Assembly (NCBI GenBank): GCA_964019335.1
Contig: OZ025718.1
Location: 428,323 to 492,322, forward strand
Direction of reading: 5' to 3'
Source of the DNA: Diplonema japonicum
Taxonomy: Eukaryota > Euglenozoa > Diplonemea > Diplonemida > Diplonemidae
Length of the DNA: 64,000 bases
A model generated the notes under the pieces. It ran no database searches, had not been told where the DNA came from, and worked only from the letters and a program-made list of their open reading frames with translations. The translations under genes were made by a program, and so were the position numbers. How positions within the stretch are numbered: the stretch's first letter is position 1; each line of letters opens with the position of its first letter. Below are positions 11,059-22,688 of this stretch, in pieces.

Positions 11059-13078
11059 TCACAACAAATCTTTCAGGCGTTGCCGAAGCTCTTCCTTCTT
11101 GCCTTTGGCAGGAACGCCTGTGTGAGTGTATGCGGTGCAGTGCTGCATACCATTCTTCTTGCATGCTCCTTGCAGCTCTTTGTAGGACATATCCTCTATA
11201 GCCCCGTGACTATACAAGGCGCTTTTCGTTCCGTTCAGCTCTTTCGCTTCCTGAACGGGTTCTACCGTTGATTCGGTCTCCGGTTCAGCCGCCTCTGACT
11301 CTGGCTCAACTACGATTTCCGGCTCTGGTTCTGTCTCTGTCTCTGGCCCGACGACCTCTGGTTCTGGGTCGACCACAGGTTCCGGGTCCGATTCTGTCGT
11401 AGGTTCAGGCACCGGCTCTGGCTCAGCAGCTTGCTCGGGCTCTGGTTCCGCTTCAGCTGGTTTTTCCTCACCCATATCAACATCATCTTTCTTTTCCTGC
11501 TCTTCCTTGTTTTTCTTCTCTACTTCGCTTTCTGCTACCTTTGCCGGCTCTTTGGCAACGTAGTTCTCTTGCTCCATCAGTTTGTCTTCCGTCACTTCGC
11601 ACCTGTGTTATGATAGAAATTGTGGTGTGCACCATACAGTGGCAGGTAGTTGATGATGAAGTTTGTTTCGTAGCGCTGCTTCCGCACATATGTTTCCTCC
11701 TCACTGTCGTGACGTGTGTTGTTGCCATGTTGCATACACTCTGCTCAGGTTCATCCCCAGAGCACGGAAGCAGGTCCTCAGATTGTTGTTGTGCATCGTG
11801 TGGTTTCGGTACTGTGTGTGGTGAAGGTTGCCAGTGCCATACATGTCTAGGGTGCTCGAGGTATCCCAGGCACAGCTTCAGAGTGTTGTCTGTCACTAGC
11901 ATAGGGTCGGCATGCGCCTCAAGCTCCTTCTTCACACTTTCCCATTTGGTGTTCCACTCGTTCTGGCGCGCTTCCGCGTCCTCACTTGTCTCTTCCTCTG
12001 CCTTCTGCTCGGACTGTGTGGTGTGGTTGTTGGTGGTTTCAACACGTACCTCCGCTTGTTTCTTTTCTGTCTCAAAATCCGCAATCAGTCTTGCCTTCTT
12101 CGCCCGCCGTTCTTCGCTCGCGCTCTCCCTCTGCCTTGCTGCGTCAAGTGCTTGGACGACAATCTGCGAGACGTGCATGGCCATCGCCTCGTGCACCTGC
12201 TGGGTAACTAGATTGAACTCAAAATTATCGCATTGCTGGGAGCGCATGTCTTGCAGCTGGTGCAGAGTGTGGAAGACAGGGGTGAAGATCGATCCATCGC
12301 AGGAGAGAGTAGACGGTGCTGGGACGGTGTCTGCGTCTGCCGGCCAGTTAACTAATAGCACAACCACATTGGAGCCGACGGAACGGTCGTAAGTAGCACG
12401 GAGGAATGGCTGCAGGGACGCTGTAGTGGGGAGCTCGATGCCCTGCTGCCGGAGGTGTCTGGTTGCTGTTGTCTGCCAAGTGGACGAGTCATCGGCGGGA
12501 CCGTCTGCGGGTGCCCAGTACCCGCCGAACAAGTGGTGCTTCGAGGCCTTGTCCTGCAGGACGAGGAGGGCGACGCGCTGGCCAAGGTGCGCACCGGGCG
12601 GGTTTACGTTCCCTATGACGACGTTGACGAGGAGCTCCGTCGGCTCGCCACGGAGGGAAGGCAGCTCCTGCTTATGAGGGCCGGGCTGCACACACTGGGA
12701 AGTCTCTAGAGGGAAGGGGTGACCAGCTCCCACCCAGAGAGGTTCCGCACCCTCGAAGTCAGGATCAACGGACCCATTGGGGAACCTATCCGATACCTGG
12801 CACAGCCCCAGCCGCTCACCGTACCTCAGCTGACGTTCATGATGCCCATGGTGGTGGTGGTGGTGATGGTGATGGTGATGGTGTTGGTGTTGGTGGTTCT
12901 GGTGATAGTGCCCGAACCCCTTTCCATCCCTTCCTCGCTTCCCTCCCTTGAACCCACCTTTGCCGTGCACTTGGTGCGACCTGTCACCCCACTGCCGTCT
13001 GTCTTGGTACCCTCCCACGTAGCCGGGGTTCTGCCTGAAGTTGTTATGCCGTTGCGGTGGCCTGCCTCCTGGCTGCAT
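11059..13078 (-). CDS. CCAR1/DBC1-like protein (inactive Nudix + SAP)
   Basis: Three exons join in phase to 648 residues: 13078-11738, 11699-11638 and 11602-11059. The introns are 11737-11700 (38 nt) and 11637-11603 (35 nt). The middle exon encodes EETYVRKQRYETNFIINYLP and is missed if the first exon is simply read through. The N-terminus is RG- and His-rich with a run of twelve His. Then come GLCQVSDRFPNGSVDPDFEG and HPFPLETSQC, as in the CCAR family. The DBC1-type catalytically dead Nudix domain follows (HHLFGGYWAPADG, TATRHLRQQGIELP, NVVVLLVNWP). A coiled coil, a Glu/Pro repeat and a C-terminal SAP-like motif (MSYKELQGACKKNGM ... KGKKEELRQRLKDLL) complete it. Animal CCAR1/CCAR2 are transcription and splicing co-regulators. 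Assignment rests on the domain order. Confidence 0.75.
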
Positions 13079-14124
13079 TCTTCTTTAGTGTCCCGCCTTC
13101 ATGAGTAGAGACAACGAAAAAAGTTAACAAGAACAGAAGAAGGAAAAGAATGAAAAGAAGAAGGGGGAAAGGGGAAAAAAAAGAAGAAGAAAAAAAAAAC
13201 ATACAATAAAATTGAGGGGGGAATGAAATTTTTAAAAGGGGGAGAATGAAGAAGAAGAAACTCTTTTATCTGTCGGGCGCTTTCTTTTTCGTTTTCCGGC
13301 TTTTTTACCCTTCTCTTTTTCTTCTCTTTTTCTTTCAATTCCAGAGTGCCTAAATATTAGGCACGATAGGGTGCAGATGGTGTGGAGGTGTCGAGGAAGA
13401 CCTACGCTGAGCACAATGCGGTGGAGCCGCATTTCTTTTTCTTTGAACCTTTCAGTCCCTTTTCCCAAAGGGACATATCATTATAGCTTAGAGCATAACA
13501 AATATATTCGTCTTTTTTTTTTCTTTTTTTTATTTATTTTTTTTTTTACGGTTTTTTCGCCTTTCTGCTCCTTCCTTTGCAGAACAATAAAAAAATAAAT
13601 AAAAAATAAAGGTTAAAAAAAAAAAAAAAAAAAAAAGGAACAAAGACAGAATTACACAGACCGCGGTCATCACGAACAAACGAGTCATATGCCATAGAAG
13701 AGATCGACTGCAGGGTTTGACCGGACAATGAAAGCAGAAATTTTCATCGAATTCAGCTGTGTCTGGGTTAAGAAGTCAGGGAAGACACAGGTCGACTAAA
13801 GGCCAGCCGGGTCCACCTGAAAATTCACTGGGCGCCCCCTCATACACAAGAACGTGGGGGTGAAGGCAAAAACAGGTGTAACACCACTAATTGAATTTGC
13901 ACTTTAAAAACCCCGAGCGTGGCTCCTCTGTAGCTATGACTATGACTCATGACCGCTGCAGTGTGGGTGGTACCAAAGAAAGGATAAAACGAAAAGAAAA
14001 AGGACAGAACCGGGGAAGAGATATGTGGGGGATTATTGAATACGATGAGGTGACACATGACACATGACACATGACACATGACGGAGACACGAAGAAGGTT
14101 CCTATCAAAGTCTTAAGCGGCTGA
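13079..14124. other. Intergenic region, low complexity plus about 220 bp of unique sequence
   Basis: Positions 13090-13640 are purine/pyrimidine-asymmetric with A and T runs. Positions 13640-13860 are ordinary unique sequence in which I recognise no gene or tRNA. A four-copy 7-bp tandem repeat (TGACACA) lies at about 14050-14083. Several short frames are open here but look like chance. Confidence 0.5.
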
Positions 14125-15519
14125 TCAAGTCTTAGGCGGCTCAGGGGTGCGCATGGAGGTGTTGCTGTCATTGAGGGCAGAGAGGAGTGTCGATGGGAGG
14201 GACCTGTTGAAGGCACGGCGGGTGCTGCTCAGGTTAGTGTGTGTCTCTAGGCGTTCGTACTCCGAAAGCATCGACGCCCCGTGGCACCTTCCTGTCAGCA
14301 TCTTGACGTGTCGCGCACCTGGTGTGACGTGGTCCTTGAAGAAGCTTCCCCTTCTGCAGATGCCCCCCGTGCTCCCGTCCCCCTTCCGGTCCCCCTCCTT
14401 CACCTCCGCATGGTTGGTCGCCCAATACCGCCACGGGTGCTTAAAGAACGAGCATTTCCTCTTCAAGCACACTGTGCACCGCGATCTGTAATCCAACGTG
14501 TCGAGCTCCTTGCAGCGCTGCCTGTTCTCCTTCAGCGTCAGGTGGTACAGGTGCGCCGCCATCTCAATGAACATCAGGGTCTCTGCATCCTCTTCTGCTC
14601 CTACGCATTGTCTTTCGTGCGCCTCCACATGTGAAAGGCACAGCATTTGCTTCGTCAGCAGCTCCTTGTAGTTCTTCTCTCGCGACACGAACACGGCCCC
14701 CGAGGTCAGCGTCACCACATCGCTGGTGATTTGTCGGCGTTCTGTTGCCTCGTTCTGCCGGATCTCTGCTCGCTGCTCCTCCTCGTCTGCGACCACTATC
14801 TCCCGTTGCCGCCTTGCGATGGCTTCGAAGGCTTCCTGCATGATACTCACCAGCTCGCTCCGTTCCCGCACCTCGTCCTCCCACACACCTTGTTGCATCT
14901 CTGCCACGTCGATCGAAAGCTGCAGCAGGCGGAACTGCAGTGCGTAGTCGTAGGTGGGCGTGGGGTACTGAGGCTCCGGGGCAGCAGGGGAGGGGAATGG
15001 GCACTGCTCCCTTCGAACTGCCTTGACCTTGTCCTCCACCTTGTCCATCGACATGTTCAGTTCTGAGCACACTGCACAGTTCACAGCCTGGTGGCCGTGG
15101 CAGTGCCCTTTGTCGTGGGCAGACTCGCTGTGCCACATGCTGAAGGTGTCCTTGCTCCCATCGGCGATGGTTTTGTGCTTCAATGGGCTGGGCGGGACGT
15201 AGACTGTTGCGTTGCGCACGCATTGGTTGGCTGTGGGACGCGAGGCGGGCGCCGTTTCGAACTTGTGCAGAGGGCTTCGCTTCTGTTTTGACTTGCTGCT
15301 GTGCGTTTTGGCTGCCTGTCGTTTAAGCCCCTCACGCCGTGCAATGAACAGAAGCTTCTTCACAAGACTGGTGTTCGTCACCCGCATGCACTGCAGCTCC
15401 CTCTCTGTCAGCCGGTGGAAATTCTCGGCACGAACCCCCTTCTCGAAGAACGGGTCCGCAAGGTGGCCCACACCATTGTTACTCAAAAAGGCCGAAAGGT
15501 CTTTAAAGTTACTGGGCAT
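14125..15519 (-). CDS. SAM-domain coiled-coil protein
   Basis: A single-exon frame of 464 residues. Residues 6-66 resemble a SAM domain: DLSAFLSNNGVGHLADPFFE, then ENFHRLTERELQCMRV and SLVKKLLFIARRE, the usual five-helix pattern ending in a basic helix. A basic Ser/Lys linker and a Cys/His-rich patch (CHGHQAVNCAVC, residues about 145-157) follow. Then comes a long, strongly helical acidic segment (about 205-330) likely to form a coiled coil. Another Cys pair (CTVCLKRKCSFF) near residue 350 could bind metal. The sequence CACCACCACCACAG lies just upstream of the ATG and could be a splice acceptor. Function is not recognised; a scaffold or adaptor role is plausible. Confidence 0.7.
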   Translation of the reverse strand: MPSNFKDLSAFLSNNGVGHLADPFFEKGVRAENFHRLTERELQCMRVTNTSLVKKLLFIARREGLKRQAAKTHSSKSKQKRSPLHKFETAPASRPTANQCVRNATVYVPPSPLKHKTIADGSKDTFSMWHSESAHDKGHCHGHQAVNCAVCSELNMSMDKVEDKVKAVRREQCPFPSPAAPEPQYPTPTYDYALQFRLLQLSIDVAEMQQGVWEDEVRERSELVSIMQEAFEAIARRQREIVVADEEEQRAEIRQNEATERRQITSDVVTLTSGAVFVSREKNYKELLTKQMLCLSHVEAHERQCVGAEEDAETLMFIEMAAHLYHLTLKENRQRCKELDTLDYRSRCTVCLKRKCSFFKHPWRYWATNHAEVKEGDRKGDGSTGGICRRGSFFKDHVTPGARHVKMLTGRCHGASMLSEYERLETHTNLSSTRRAFNRSLPSTLLSALNDSNTSMRTPEPPKT

Positions 15520-15782
15520 TCTCCTACCCGGCCTGTGGTGGTGGTGGTGGTGGGGGCACGTATATAAGGAAAAAGAATTCTTTTTCTTTTCCAGTTTGAA
15601 TAAGAATTTTAGAAAGCCAGCTCCGTATAGTGGCCCACATCACCCTTGGGTGGGATGGGGGGGCTGAAAAAAAGGAAACGAAAAAATAAGGGAGAAAAAA
15701 AAAAGAGGAACCCCATACCCTACCTGTGTACTATAGAATTGCGCAAAAAAGGGCGGATAGCGAGGAGAGATGGAAGAAAAAA

Positions 15783-15813
<31 letters not shown>

Positions 15814-17480
15814 GGCAAGAACTTCTTTTCTGTTGTGGGTTTTTCGGGCCGCACAACTTGCGTCGTTACTGTCCTGTATCGAAGTTAGTTAGCCAGGTTT
15901 TGGGGCACTCCAATTTTTTTTTTCTTTCTTTCTTCTTTTTTTTATTTTTTGTATCCGCATAGCTTACATGAATTCCATAGTATTTTTTTTTTATTGTACA
16001 CCACTTTCTTAGAGGGGGAGGAAAAAAATGGGGGGAGTATAAAGAAAAAAGGACAGAAATATATGAAAAGATTTTTTTTTCTTTTTTTTTTTTCTTTTTT
16101 TTCCCCTCAGGGAATGTTCTGTTTGCTGATGCAGTGGTGGGAAGGACCCAGAACAAAAGTGTGAAAAGATCAATCTACAATTTTCTTTTCCTTTTTCTCT
16201 TTTAAAAAAAAAAAAGAAATTGCCTTCGGAGAATGTTTCCCCGATCCTTTGCAAGTTTAGACCAATGTCGCCCCCTCCTCACCTTTAGACCTTGCTTGAA
16301 CATTTTAAAGGAAAATGCTGTGTCTTCTTCTTTTTTTTTTCTTTTTTTTTTCTCGCGAGGGGGAAGATGGGCATCTTTTTAAATTTTCACCTTTTCTTTC
16401 TGGGAAAAAAAAAAAAAAAAAAAAAACATTAATTTCTAATGGTAATATAAAAAAAAAAGGGAAAATCACCTCCCCCTCCCATTATTTTCGTCACTCACCA
16501 GGGGCCTCATTGTTGCACGCAGCCGCTTTGTAGAAAGAAATGTGCCTTTAAATGCCTGTCAAGATACCTACCTTAGGGAAGCTCGGCGCAACATGACATC
16601 TTCAAGGTGAAATATACCGCAAAAAAAATCCCCCCCTTTGAAGGATCGATATATATTTTTGTTTTCTTCCTGTTCTTTCCATCCCCCTCAAACCAAAGGA
16701 GGAACATAAAAAAAGAACGGGGTAAAAAAAAGGGGGTGGTGAGTGAGACGCGAGAACCGGTGTCCACAACCGGGGGGGAAGGTTATAAGCAAAGCGACAC
16801 CCCCCTCTCATTTTTTTCTTTTTACATCTGTTTCTTTCCCCCCCCCCCCTTTTCGTCTCTTTTTTTTTTTTTTTTTTTCGTTTTAATAAATGTTTCATTC
16901 TTGAAAATAGAAGAAAGAAAAAAAAAGAGGGGAAAAAAGCAACGGGGTGCAGCGAAGGCAAAAAAAAAAGGGGGGAAACCACCGTTAACGGTAAGCAAAA
17001 CTTTTTTTTTTCCAATTCAAAAAAAGAAGAAGAAAAAAAAAAGAAAAAGTTTCCACTATCCACGGCAACCTATATTTACATGAAACTGTATGGGGAATTT
17101 CCACGGCAACCGACCGTGAATGGAAAGGAGGTTGCAGGTTTAAGGAATTGGAAGTGGATTATTTCTTTTCTTTTTTTCTCTTTTTTTGCTTACCGTGAAC
17201 AAAGGTTTTTCCCAAAAGACAAAATAAAAATAAAACCCCCCCCCACTTATCAAACGCCAAGAAATGACTATAGTTCGTCTCCTTGAGGTTCCCATATTTG
17301 TAAAATGGAAGCTCGCAGCAACGGCAAGGTCGTTAATAGGTGAATAGCGATTTATGTTTCTCTTTTTTTTTTTTTTTTCTTTTCTTCTCCTTCTCTCATT
17401 GTATCTCGCAGCAGACAACAACATACACACGCAATGCACGGGGGTTTTAGCTTTTCTAACTATGGTTTTGTTTTGTTTTG

Positions 17481-17511
<31 letters not shown>

Positions 17512-17532
17512 TTTTTTTTTCTTTTTTTTTTT
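15520..17532. other. Two-kilobase low-complexity intergenic region
   Basis: It is dominated by A, T and mixed purine or pyrimidine runs (for example A-rich 15777-15815, T runs 16070-16100, A run 16408-16427, T run 16858-16879) and (GTG)n near 15538. No protein-like frame or RNA gene is seen. Short unique islands (15,830-15,910 and 16,480-16,600) show nothing recognisable. A (TTTTG)n repeat occupies 17,467-17,510, next to the CPT1 stop codon. Confidence 0.55.
17467..17510 (+). repeat. (TTTTG)n pentanucleotide repeat
   Basis: About nine uninterrupted copies of TTTTG are followed by two T runs, immediately downstream of the minus-strand CPT1 stop codon. Confidence 0.92.
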
Positions 17533-20061
17533 TTACTGCTTCAACTTGGCCATGTCGTCCAGGGCCTTGTGGATATGCTTCATCAACCTGTCCGAGTCAG
17601 TGTTCTCCGCGAACCTCTTTGACGAAACATGGAAGTAGAAACGCTTGTCCCCGCACAGGCAGTATGACACCCCGTAGCCATTGTCAGCTGCAGGCCCGAA
17701 CCCTCCGCTAGGGGTGTAGTAGGTGTCGCCAGTATCGCCATGCGGCCATGTTCCAGGTGGTAGTTGCCTCTGCGGCACCTGTGAGGTGGACAGCTTCCAT
17801 GGTACGCTGAGTGCGTTTGTGATAAAGGGGGCATCGATGCCCTTCCCCACTGCCACCACGTACAGTGCAAAGAGATGCCTGTCGACACCTTTCCCAACCA
17901 TGCACTCCTTGGACTGCTTCGAGTGTGCCTCCGATGCCGCCTTCAGTAGTCTCACCTTCTCGTCTCTTGTTGCTTCTGGGTCTTCCAGTGCCTTCACGAA
18001 CGCGCAGCTCTCCTCCGAGCAGGATCTGATGGTTTCTGTCCTGCCCTCACTGAACAGCCTCGTCATGCTGCTCTCGTACGTCAGGTCGAACTGTCCTTGG
18101 TCCCTGTAATACGCCACTTGGAGCGCTAGTTGGATCCACGCGTCGGGTGAGCACCCCATCTTCTTCACCAACCCTTTCCCGTAGGCGTCGTGCTCCGTCA
18201 CCACTAGGTCGAGGTCTGACATGGCCTTCCTTGCACTTCCCACCGCTGCTTCGATCTCTTCTTCGAGGGATTTGGGGATCCTCCAGGACAGCTTCTGCGT
18301 CATGCGGAGCGATCGAGGCGATGCGCTGCTTCCGAGTGCGCCCTCTCTTCTGCTCTGCCAGCCGACGTCGCCCCATTTCGCCCGCCCTTTAGGCTCGATG
18401 TTCTCCTGAAGGTTGCCGTCCTTTGTATACACGAAGTCCTTGTTCCTCTGCTCCATGGCCAGCACCCACTCGAACAAGTGCGCGATGACCGGTGCGTCTG
18501 CCCACGTGTGCTCGGTGTGGATCCCGATCCGCCCGTTTCTGTGCAGTGTTGTGATGTTGTTGTTAGCATACTTGAAAACGACGAAGGAGAAGGACTTGTC
18601 GGACCACCTGTTGGTGCCGTCGCTCATGAACAGCTCGCGGCCTGCGGTTCGTGTTTATTTTGTGTGTTTCATACTCTGGTCTGTAAGGGACTCGGGCTCC
18701 TTGTCATCCAAGTTCACAATGAACATGGCACGTTCCACCTGGTCGAGCGTCTGCCTGTTGTGCAGCCTCCCGTCCAGAAGGTACTCCTCACGGATAGCCG
18801 CCCACTTCGTGCGGTCAAGGGTTGTGAGGGCCGCGATGTTGCTGGGCCTGTCGGACTCCTGGTGCGCTTCGACGATGCCGCGCAGCAGTCTGAGGATCTC
18901 GTTGGGCTGCAGCAGGGTGTCGGTGTCCTGGGTGAAGGGGACCAACGAGTAGTACTGCCCCTTGTATATCACAATGATGTGCCTGGACTCATCCATGTCC
19001 CACACCTTGATCCTGTCAGTCTCCCGACCCGGCACCCTCACGCTGTTAAAGGCAGACCTGTACTGGTTCATGCACAAGGGCACCAGATTCTGGATGCACA
19101 GGGGCGGCAGGCGTTCCCTGTCGATGAGCTGCCTTGCTATGAGCCAGTAGTAGATTAAGCACGCCGCACGGGGGAGCTGTTTCCTGCTGGGGATGACCTC
19201 CTCGGCCCCGTCGCCGATGCCGTAGAAGTTGGAATTGATGAACAGCGAGCTCCTCCCCCTGAGGTACACGAACTGCACCCACCAGTCTGTGACGTAGTTC
19301 CTGCTTATCAGGGACTTCCTCCACAGGTATGACTGCAGGGTCGCCGCCACACCTGAGTCGATGAACTCCTTGGCGTCATCCTGCAGCTCGTCGTACTTGT
19401 CCTCGTCAAGAAGGGGTTTCATCGACTGCAGGAACTTGCCAACAGAATCTTTCACTGCAGGAGGCTTCAGGGACGGGAGCGCGAACTGGAAAGCGTAGAG
19501 CAGAGGCTTCCCCGCCACAATGCCTCTGTTCAGGTACCCGTATTTGAGGCAGGCACCCCAGAAGGTTGTGAACTTGGACCTAGATCTGCTCTCGAAGAGC
19601 CAGCCGTGGTAGGACAAGAGGAGTCTAAGGAAAGTCTTCTGCAAGAAAACAACGACGAGGATGACACCCGCGGCCGTGTTGATAGAGAGGTAGACAACAC
19701 GCAAGGGGGTCGGGAGGTACTGCGTAAAGGGGAGGCGGGTGTCGATCTTCCAGAGGGTCTCGGCGATCCTGCCGCTGCGGAGCCAGTGGGAAGTGGGCTG
19801 GCTGGAGACGTACCCTGCAAAACCACCGATGATGCCCACAACAAGACGGGGTCTCAAGGGCCACAACAAAGTCTGCACTTGCGTCCTCACCTCGTGCACG
19901 GCCCTCTTCAGGCCTTTCCAGATGAACCTAGGGTGTGGGACGTATAACACAAAGCCGTCACTGCTGACCGCTAGCTGCGTGCTGTGCAGTGCAGGGTCTA
20001 CACGGAAGGAGTGCAGACCTATCGCCGGCACGGGGTGACATGCCGCGCGTGCCTCAGCCAT
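17533..20061 (-). CDS. CPT1: Carnitine O-palmitoyltransferase 1
   Basis: Exons 20061-18675 and 18641-17533 join across a 33-nt intron (18674-18642) to give 831 residues. The product transfers long-chain acyl groups from CoA to carnitine at the mitochondrial outer membrane. The start MAEARAA resembles animal CPT1, and the ATG lies 10 nt after an acceptor-like TTCAACAG. The N-terminal regulatory part has two hydrophobic segments (about residues 75-95 and 130-150). Then come LLLSYHGWLFE, VTDWWVQFVYLRGR, IPLCMNQYRSAFN-type and DESRHIIVIYKGQYY blocks. The catalytic His is in HTEHTWADAP. The carnitine/CoA sites RLFSEGRTETIRSCS, LSTSQVPQRQ and GGFGPAADNGYGVSY are intact. The architecture (membrane-anchored N-terminus) is CPT1, not CPT2. 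The protein appears functional. Confidence 0.96.
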
Positions 20062-20071
20062 GTTGTTGCTC

Positions 20072-20112
20072 CTGTTGAACGATGTGAATGCGGACACAAA
20101 TAAAAAGTATGA
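20072..20112 (-). promoter_or_regulatory. Candidate (trans-)splice acceptor before CPT1
   Basis: The minus strand reads a T/C-rich stretch ending ATCGTTCAACAG at 20072, ten nucleotides before the ATG. Confidence 0.45.
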
Positions 20113-20127
20113 AAACCACTGAAGCAT

Positions 20128-21163
20128 CTCTCGAACGAACTTCCCTTTAGAGGGAAATAATGAGGAAGGACAGACAGTGCAGTCTGTTGCGCTGTGAAAG
20201 AAACATACTCCTGAAGGGGGGGGGGGGGGGGGGGGGGCTGAAAGAGGGGTGGCACATTTCTATTTTTTTTTCTTTCGAATTCACAAGTTTATACACCTAA
20301 CCACAGGTTCTTTTATTTCACCAGGCCGTCCTCACTGTTGGGACGAACTTTCTGAATAGAAGTGAGTTGAGGGTGTTATACTTGCATGCACATTCGCACA
20401 AGAATTCAAAGGAATTTCCTTGCAGGAAGTAGAAATCGTCGCATCATTGATGCCGAAGTTGCTCATAGAAGGAGAGAAAAATCGTTTCTATATGACTATG
20501 TCTTTGCTGTTCGCACGAGCAACAAAAAAAAAAATCTTTTTAGAAAAGCTGCGACTTTTTTTCTTTTTTCTTTTTCTTTTTCTTTTTCTTTTTTTTTTTT
20601 TTTTTTTTTTTTCGCTCGGCACAATGATGTGTTGCATATAATATGTGCTTACTAATTTCTTGAAAATCAAGCTACTTACTTTAGAGACAAATAGAGGTCA
20701 CCATTCCAGATTGGTTCCTTGATGGGAACACCGCCTGATACCGAAGGTGTGCTTTCGCCGGTTCCTCTTAACTTTATTACCATTAAGGGCAAGGAGAAAA
20801 CACCTTAAGAAACCATAAGGCTAACCCTGGGGACACCTAGGAACCTAGGAATAAAAGAAGTCTACGAAATAAAAAGACTCGGGCATAGGCTGTGAATAGA
20901 AAAAAGAAAAAAAAAAAAAAAGAAACGCCGTGTGATTGTTATTGTTATTTGATATTATTATTTTTTTTTCTTTTTGCTCAACTTAACTTTTCTTTTTTGA
21001 TACGAGCCGTCAGAAGGAATTCCACAAATGGCCTTGGCGTGGGAACACAAACTCATAGTGAAAGACAAACCCACCCAGCCCTCTGGTGAAAGAAGATGCG
21101 AGGAAGGCCGGCTCGTGCACCACCGGGTTTATCAGTGGACAAGACAGGTTTTAAACAAGGAGG

Positions 21164-21209
<46 letters not shown>

Positions 21210-22688
21210 AGGATTTTTTTTTTTTTTTTTTTTTTTTTTAAAGCCAACCCGCAGCTATATAAACCCAGATGAATAGGGTTACTCTTCTGTCTTGGACTCT
21301 ATCTATATTCCTCTTTTCTTCTTCTTCTTCTTTTTTTTTTTTTTTTTTTTCCCCTTCGTTTTATTATTATTATTATTATTATTTCCTTTGCTCGTTATTT
21401 TTTTGTCCCTCTTTTCGCGAAGATAGAAAAGAAAGAAGGGGGGGGGGGGGGGGGGTGGATACACACACACTGCACACATCATTAGAACCATTAGACTAGC
21501 TGGGCTGACGCATAGTACAGGTATGGATCGCAAAAAATAAGAAGAAAAAAAAAGAGGCGACGTGAACAACTTACATGTGGTCATGTGCACACAGCTGTGG
21601 AGAGGCAGTGGTGGCAACACACACACTAAATGTAAGAAGGAGAAAGAAGAAGACAAAAAGAAAAAAAAGGGGGGGGGGAAACCGAAATACATGATCATAA
21701 ACAGAAAGAAGAAGAAAGGGCGGGAGAAGGAAGTACTTAAACGGCGGGCTGTCGATGTGAGGACAGCCTCACAGCCTTAACCGTAACCGATAAACAAAAC
21801 AATTCGATAAAGTTTCGGGGGGAGGAGGCAGGCGGGGGGAAGAGTCGAGAAGGAACTCTGTGGCTCGTGTCGATATAGCTTTAAGTGTGTGCAAAAGGAT
21901 GTTTCTCGACCATTTGGTACCATTTCCATTACGCACCCACCCAGTCATGTGTCGTTGTGGGGAGTGATCACCCGCTCATACATAGGGTTGCAAAAAAAAA
22001 AAGGAAAAAAAAATAATAATAATAAGCCTGCTACAACGGTCCCCTTTGTATGATACTGGCTAGCGTTTCACTACACATTTCTGTGTTGTCAAGGAACAAA
22101 AGCAGCCCCCAACTCAAGAAAGAAGTTATTCTTTTTTTTTTTCTTGTCGCTTTCGCCGTCTTATCCTGGCTTTATAAATGGGACACCGAATCACAAACAG
22201 AAATAAAAAAAATAACAATAAAAATAGAGATATAACTAATTGGGGGGGGGGGGGGGGGGATTTACAGCAAGCAAAAGGGAGATAACGAAACTTTTTTTTC
22301 TTTTTCTTTCTTTTTCCCCCCCGTTCTTTCCACTTTCCCCGTAGTTACTTTTTTTTTTTTTTTTTTTTTTCCAAATTTTTTTATTTCTTTTTTTTATTTC
22401 CGCCTCGGCAAAGCTATTCTTCACACGACTTGCAGATAAAGGAAAAGGGAAAGTTAATACAAATAGGAAACAAGAGGGCGGAGACAGGGCTTGGAAACAT
22501 CAGTACTATTTATGAAATGCCCTTCTCTCTTAGCCTATTGTGGGATGGGGGGTGTCATGGGGAGTTCGATCGCAAAAAAAAAAAAAAAAAAAGAAGAAGA
22601 AGAATGCTTTCGGTTGCTTAAAAACCGCCTGGCGTACAAGCAACTGGAAAAAAAAAAAAAAAAAAAAAAAGATAAGAAGAGAGCACAC
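20128..22688. other. Large intergenic region, mostly low complexity
   Basis: It holds a G run of about 20 (20217-20236), A/T runs, (TTTTTC)n near 20,560-20,590, an A run of about 38 followed by T (21164-21240), (TTA)n near 21,360 and G runs near 21,437 and 22,243. Unique islands occur at 20,280-20,510, 20,640-20,870 and 21,760-21,980. The second contains a strong nested hairpin (see separate entry). No protein-coding frame has convincing composition. The last 150 bp may hold a terminal exon of the next gene. Confidence 0.5.
20713..20765 (+). other. Nested/alternative hairpin, possible structured RNA
   Basis: GGTTCC occurs at 20713-20718 and 20760-20765, and both copies can pair with GGAAC at 20725-20729. 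The inner CGAAGG...CTTTCG pair lies within the second arm. Strand and function are unknown. Confidence 0.25.

Noticed and set aside
13640-13860. tRNA gene
   Set aside because: GGGTTTGACCGG resembles a T-loop, but no matching acceptor and anticodon stems could be drawn.
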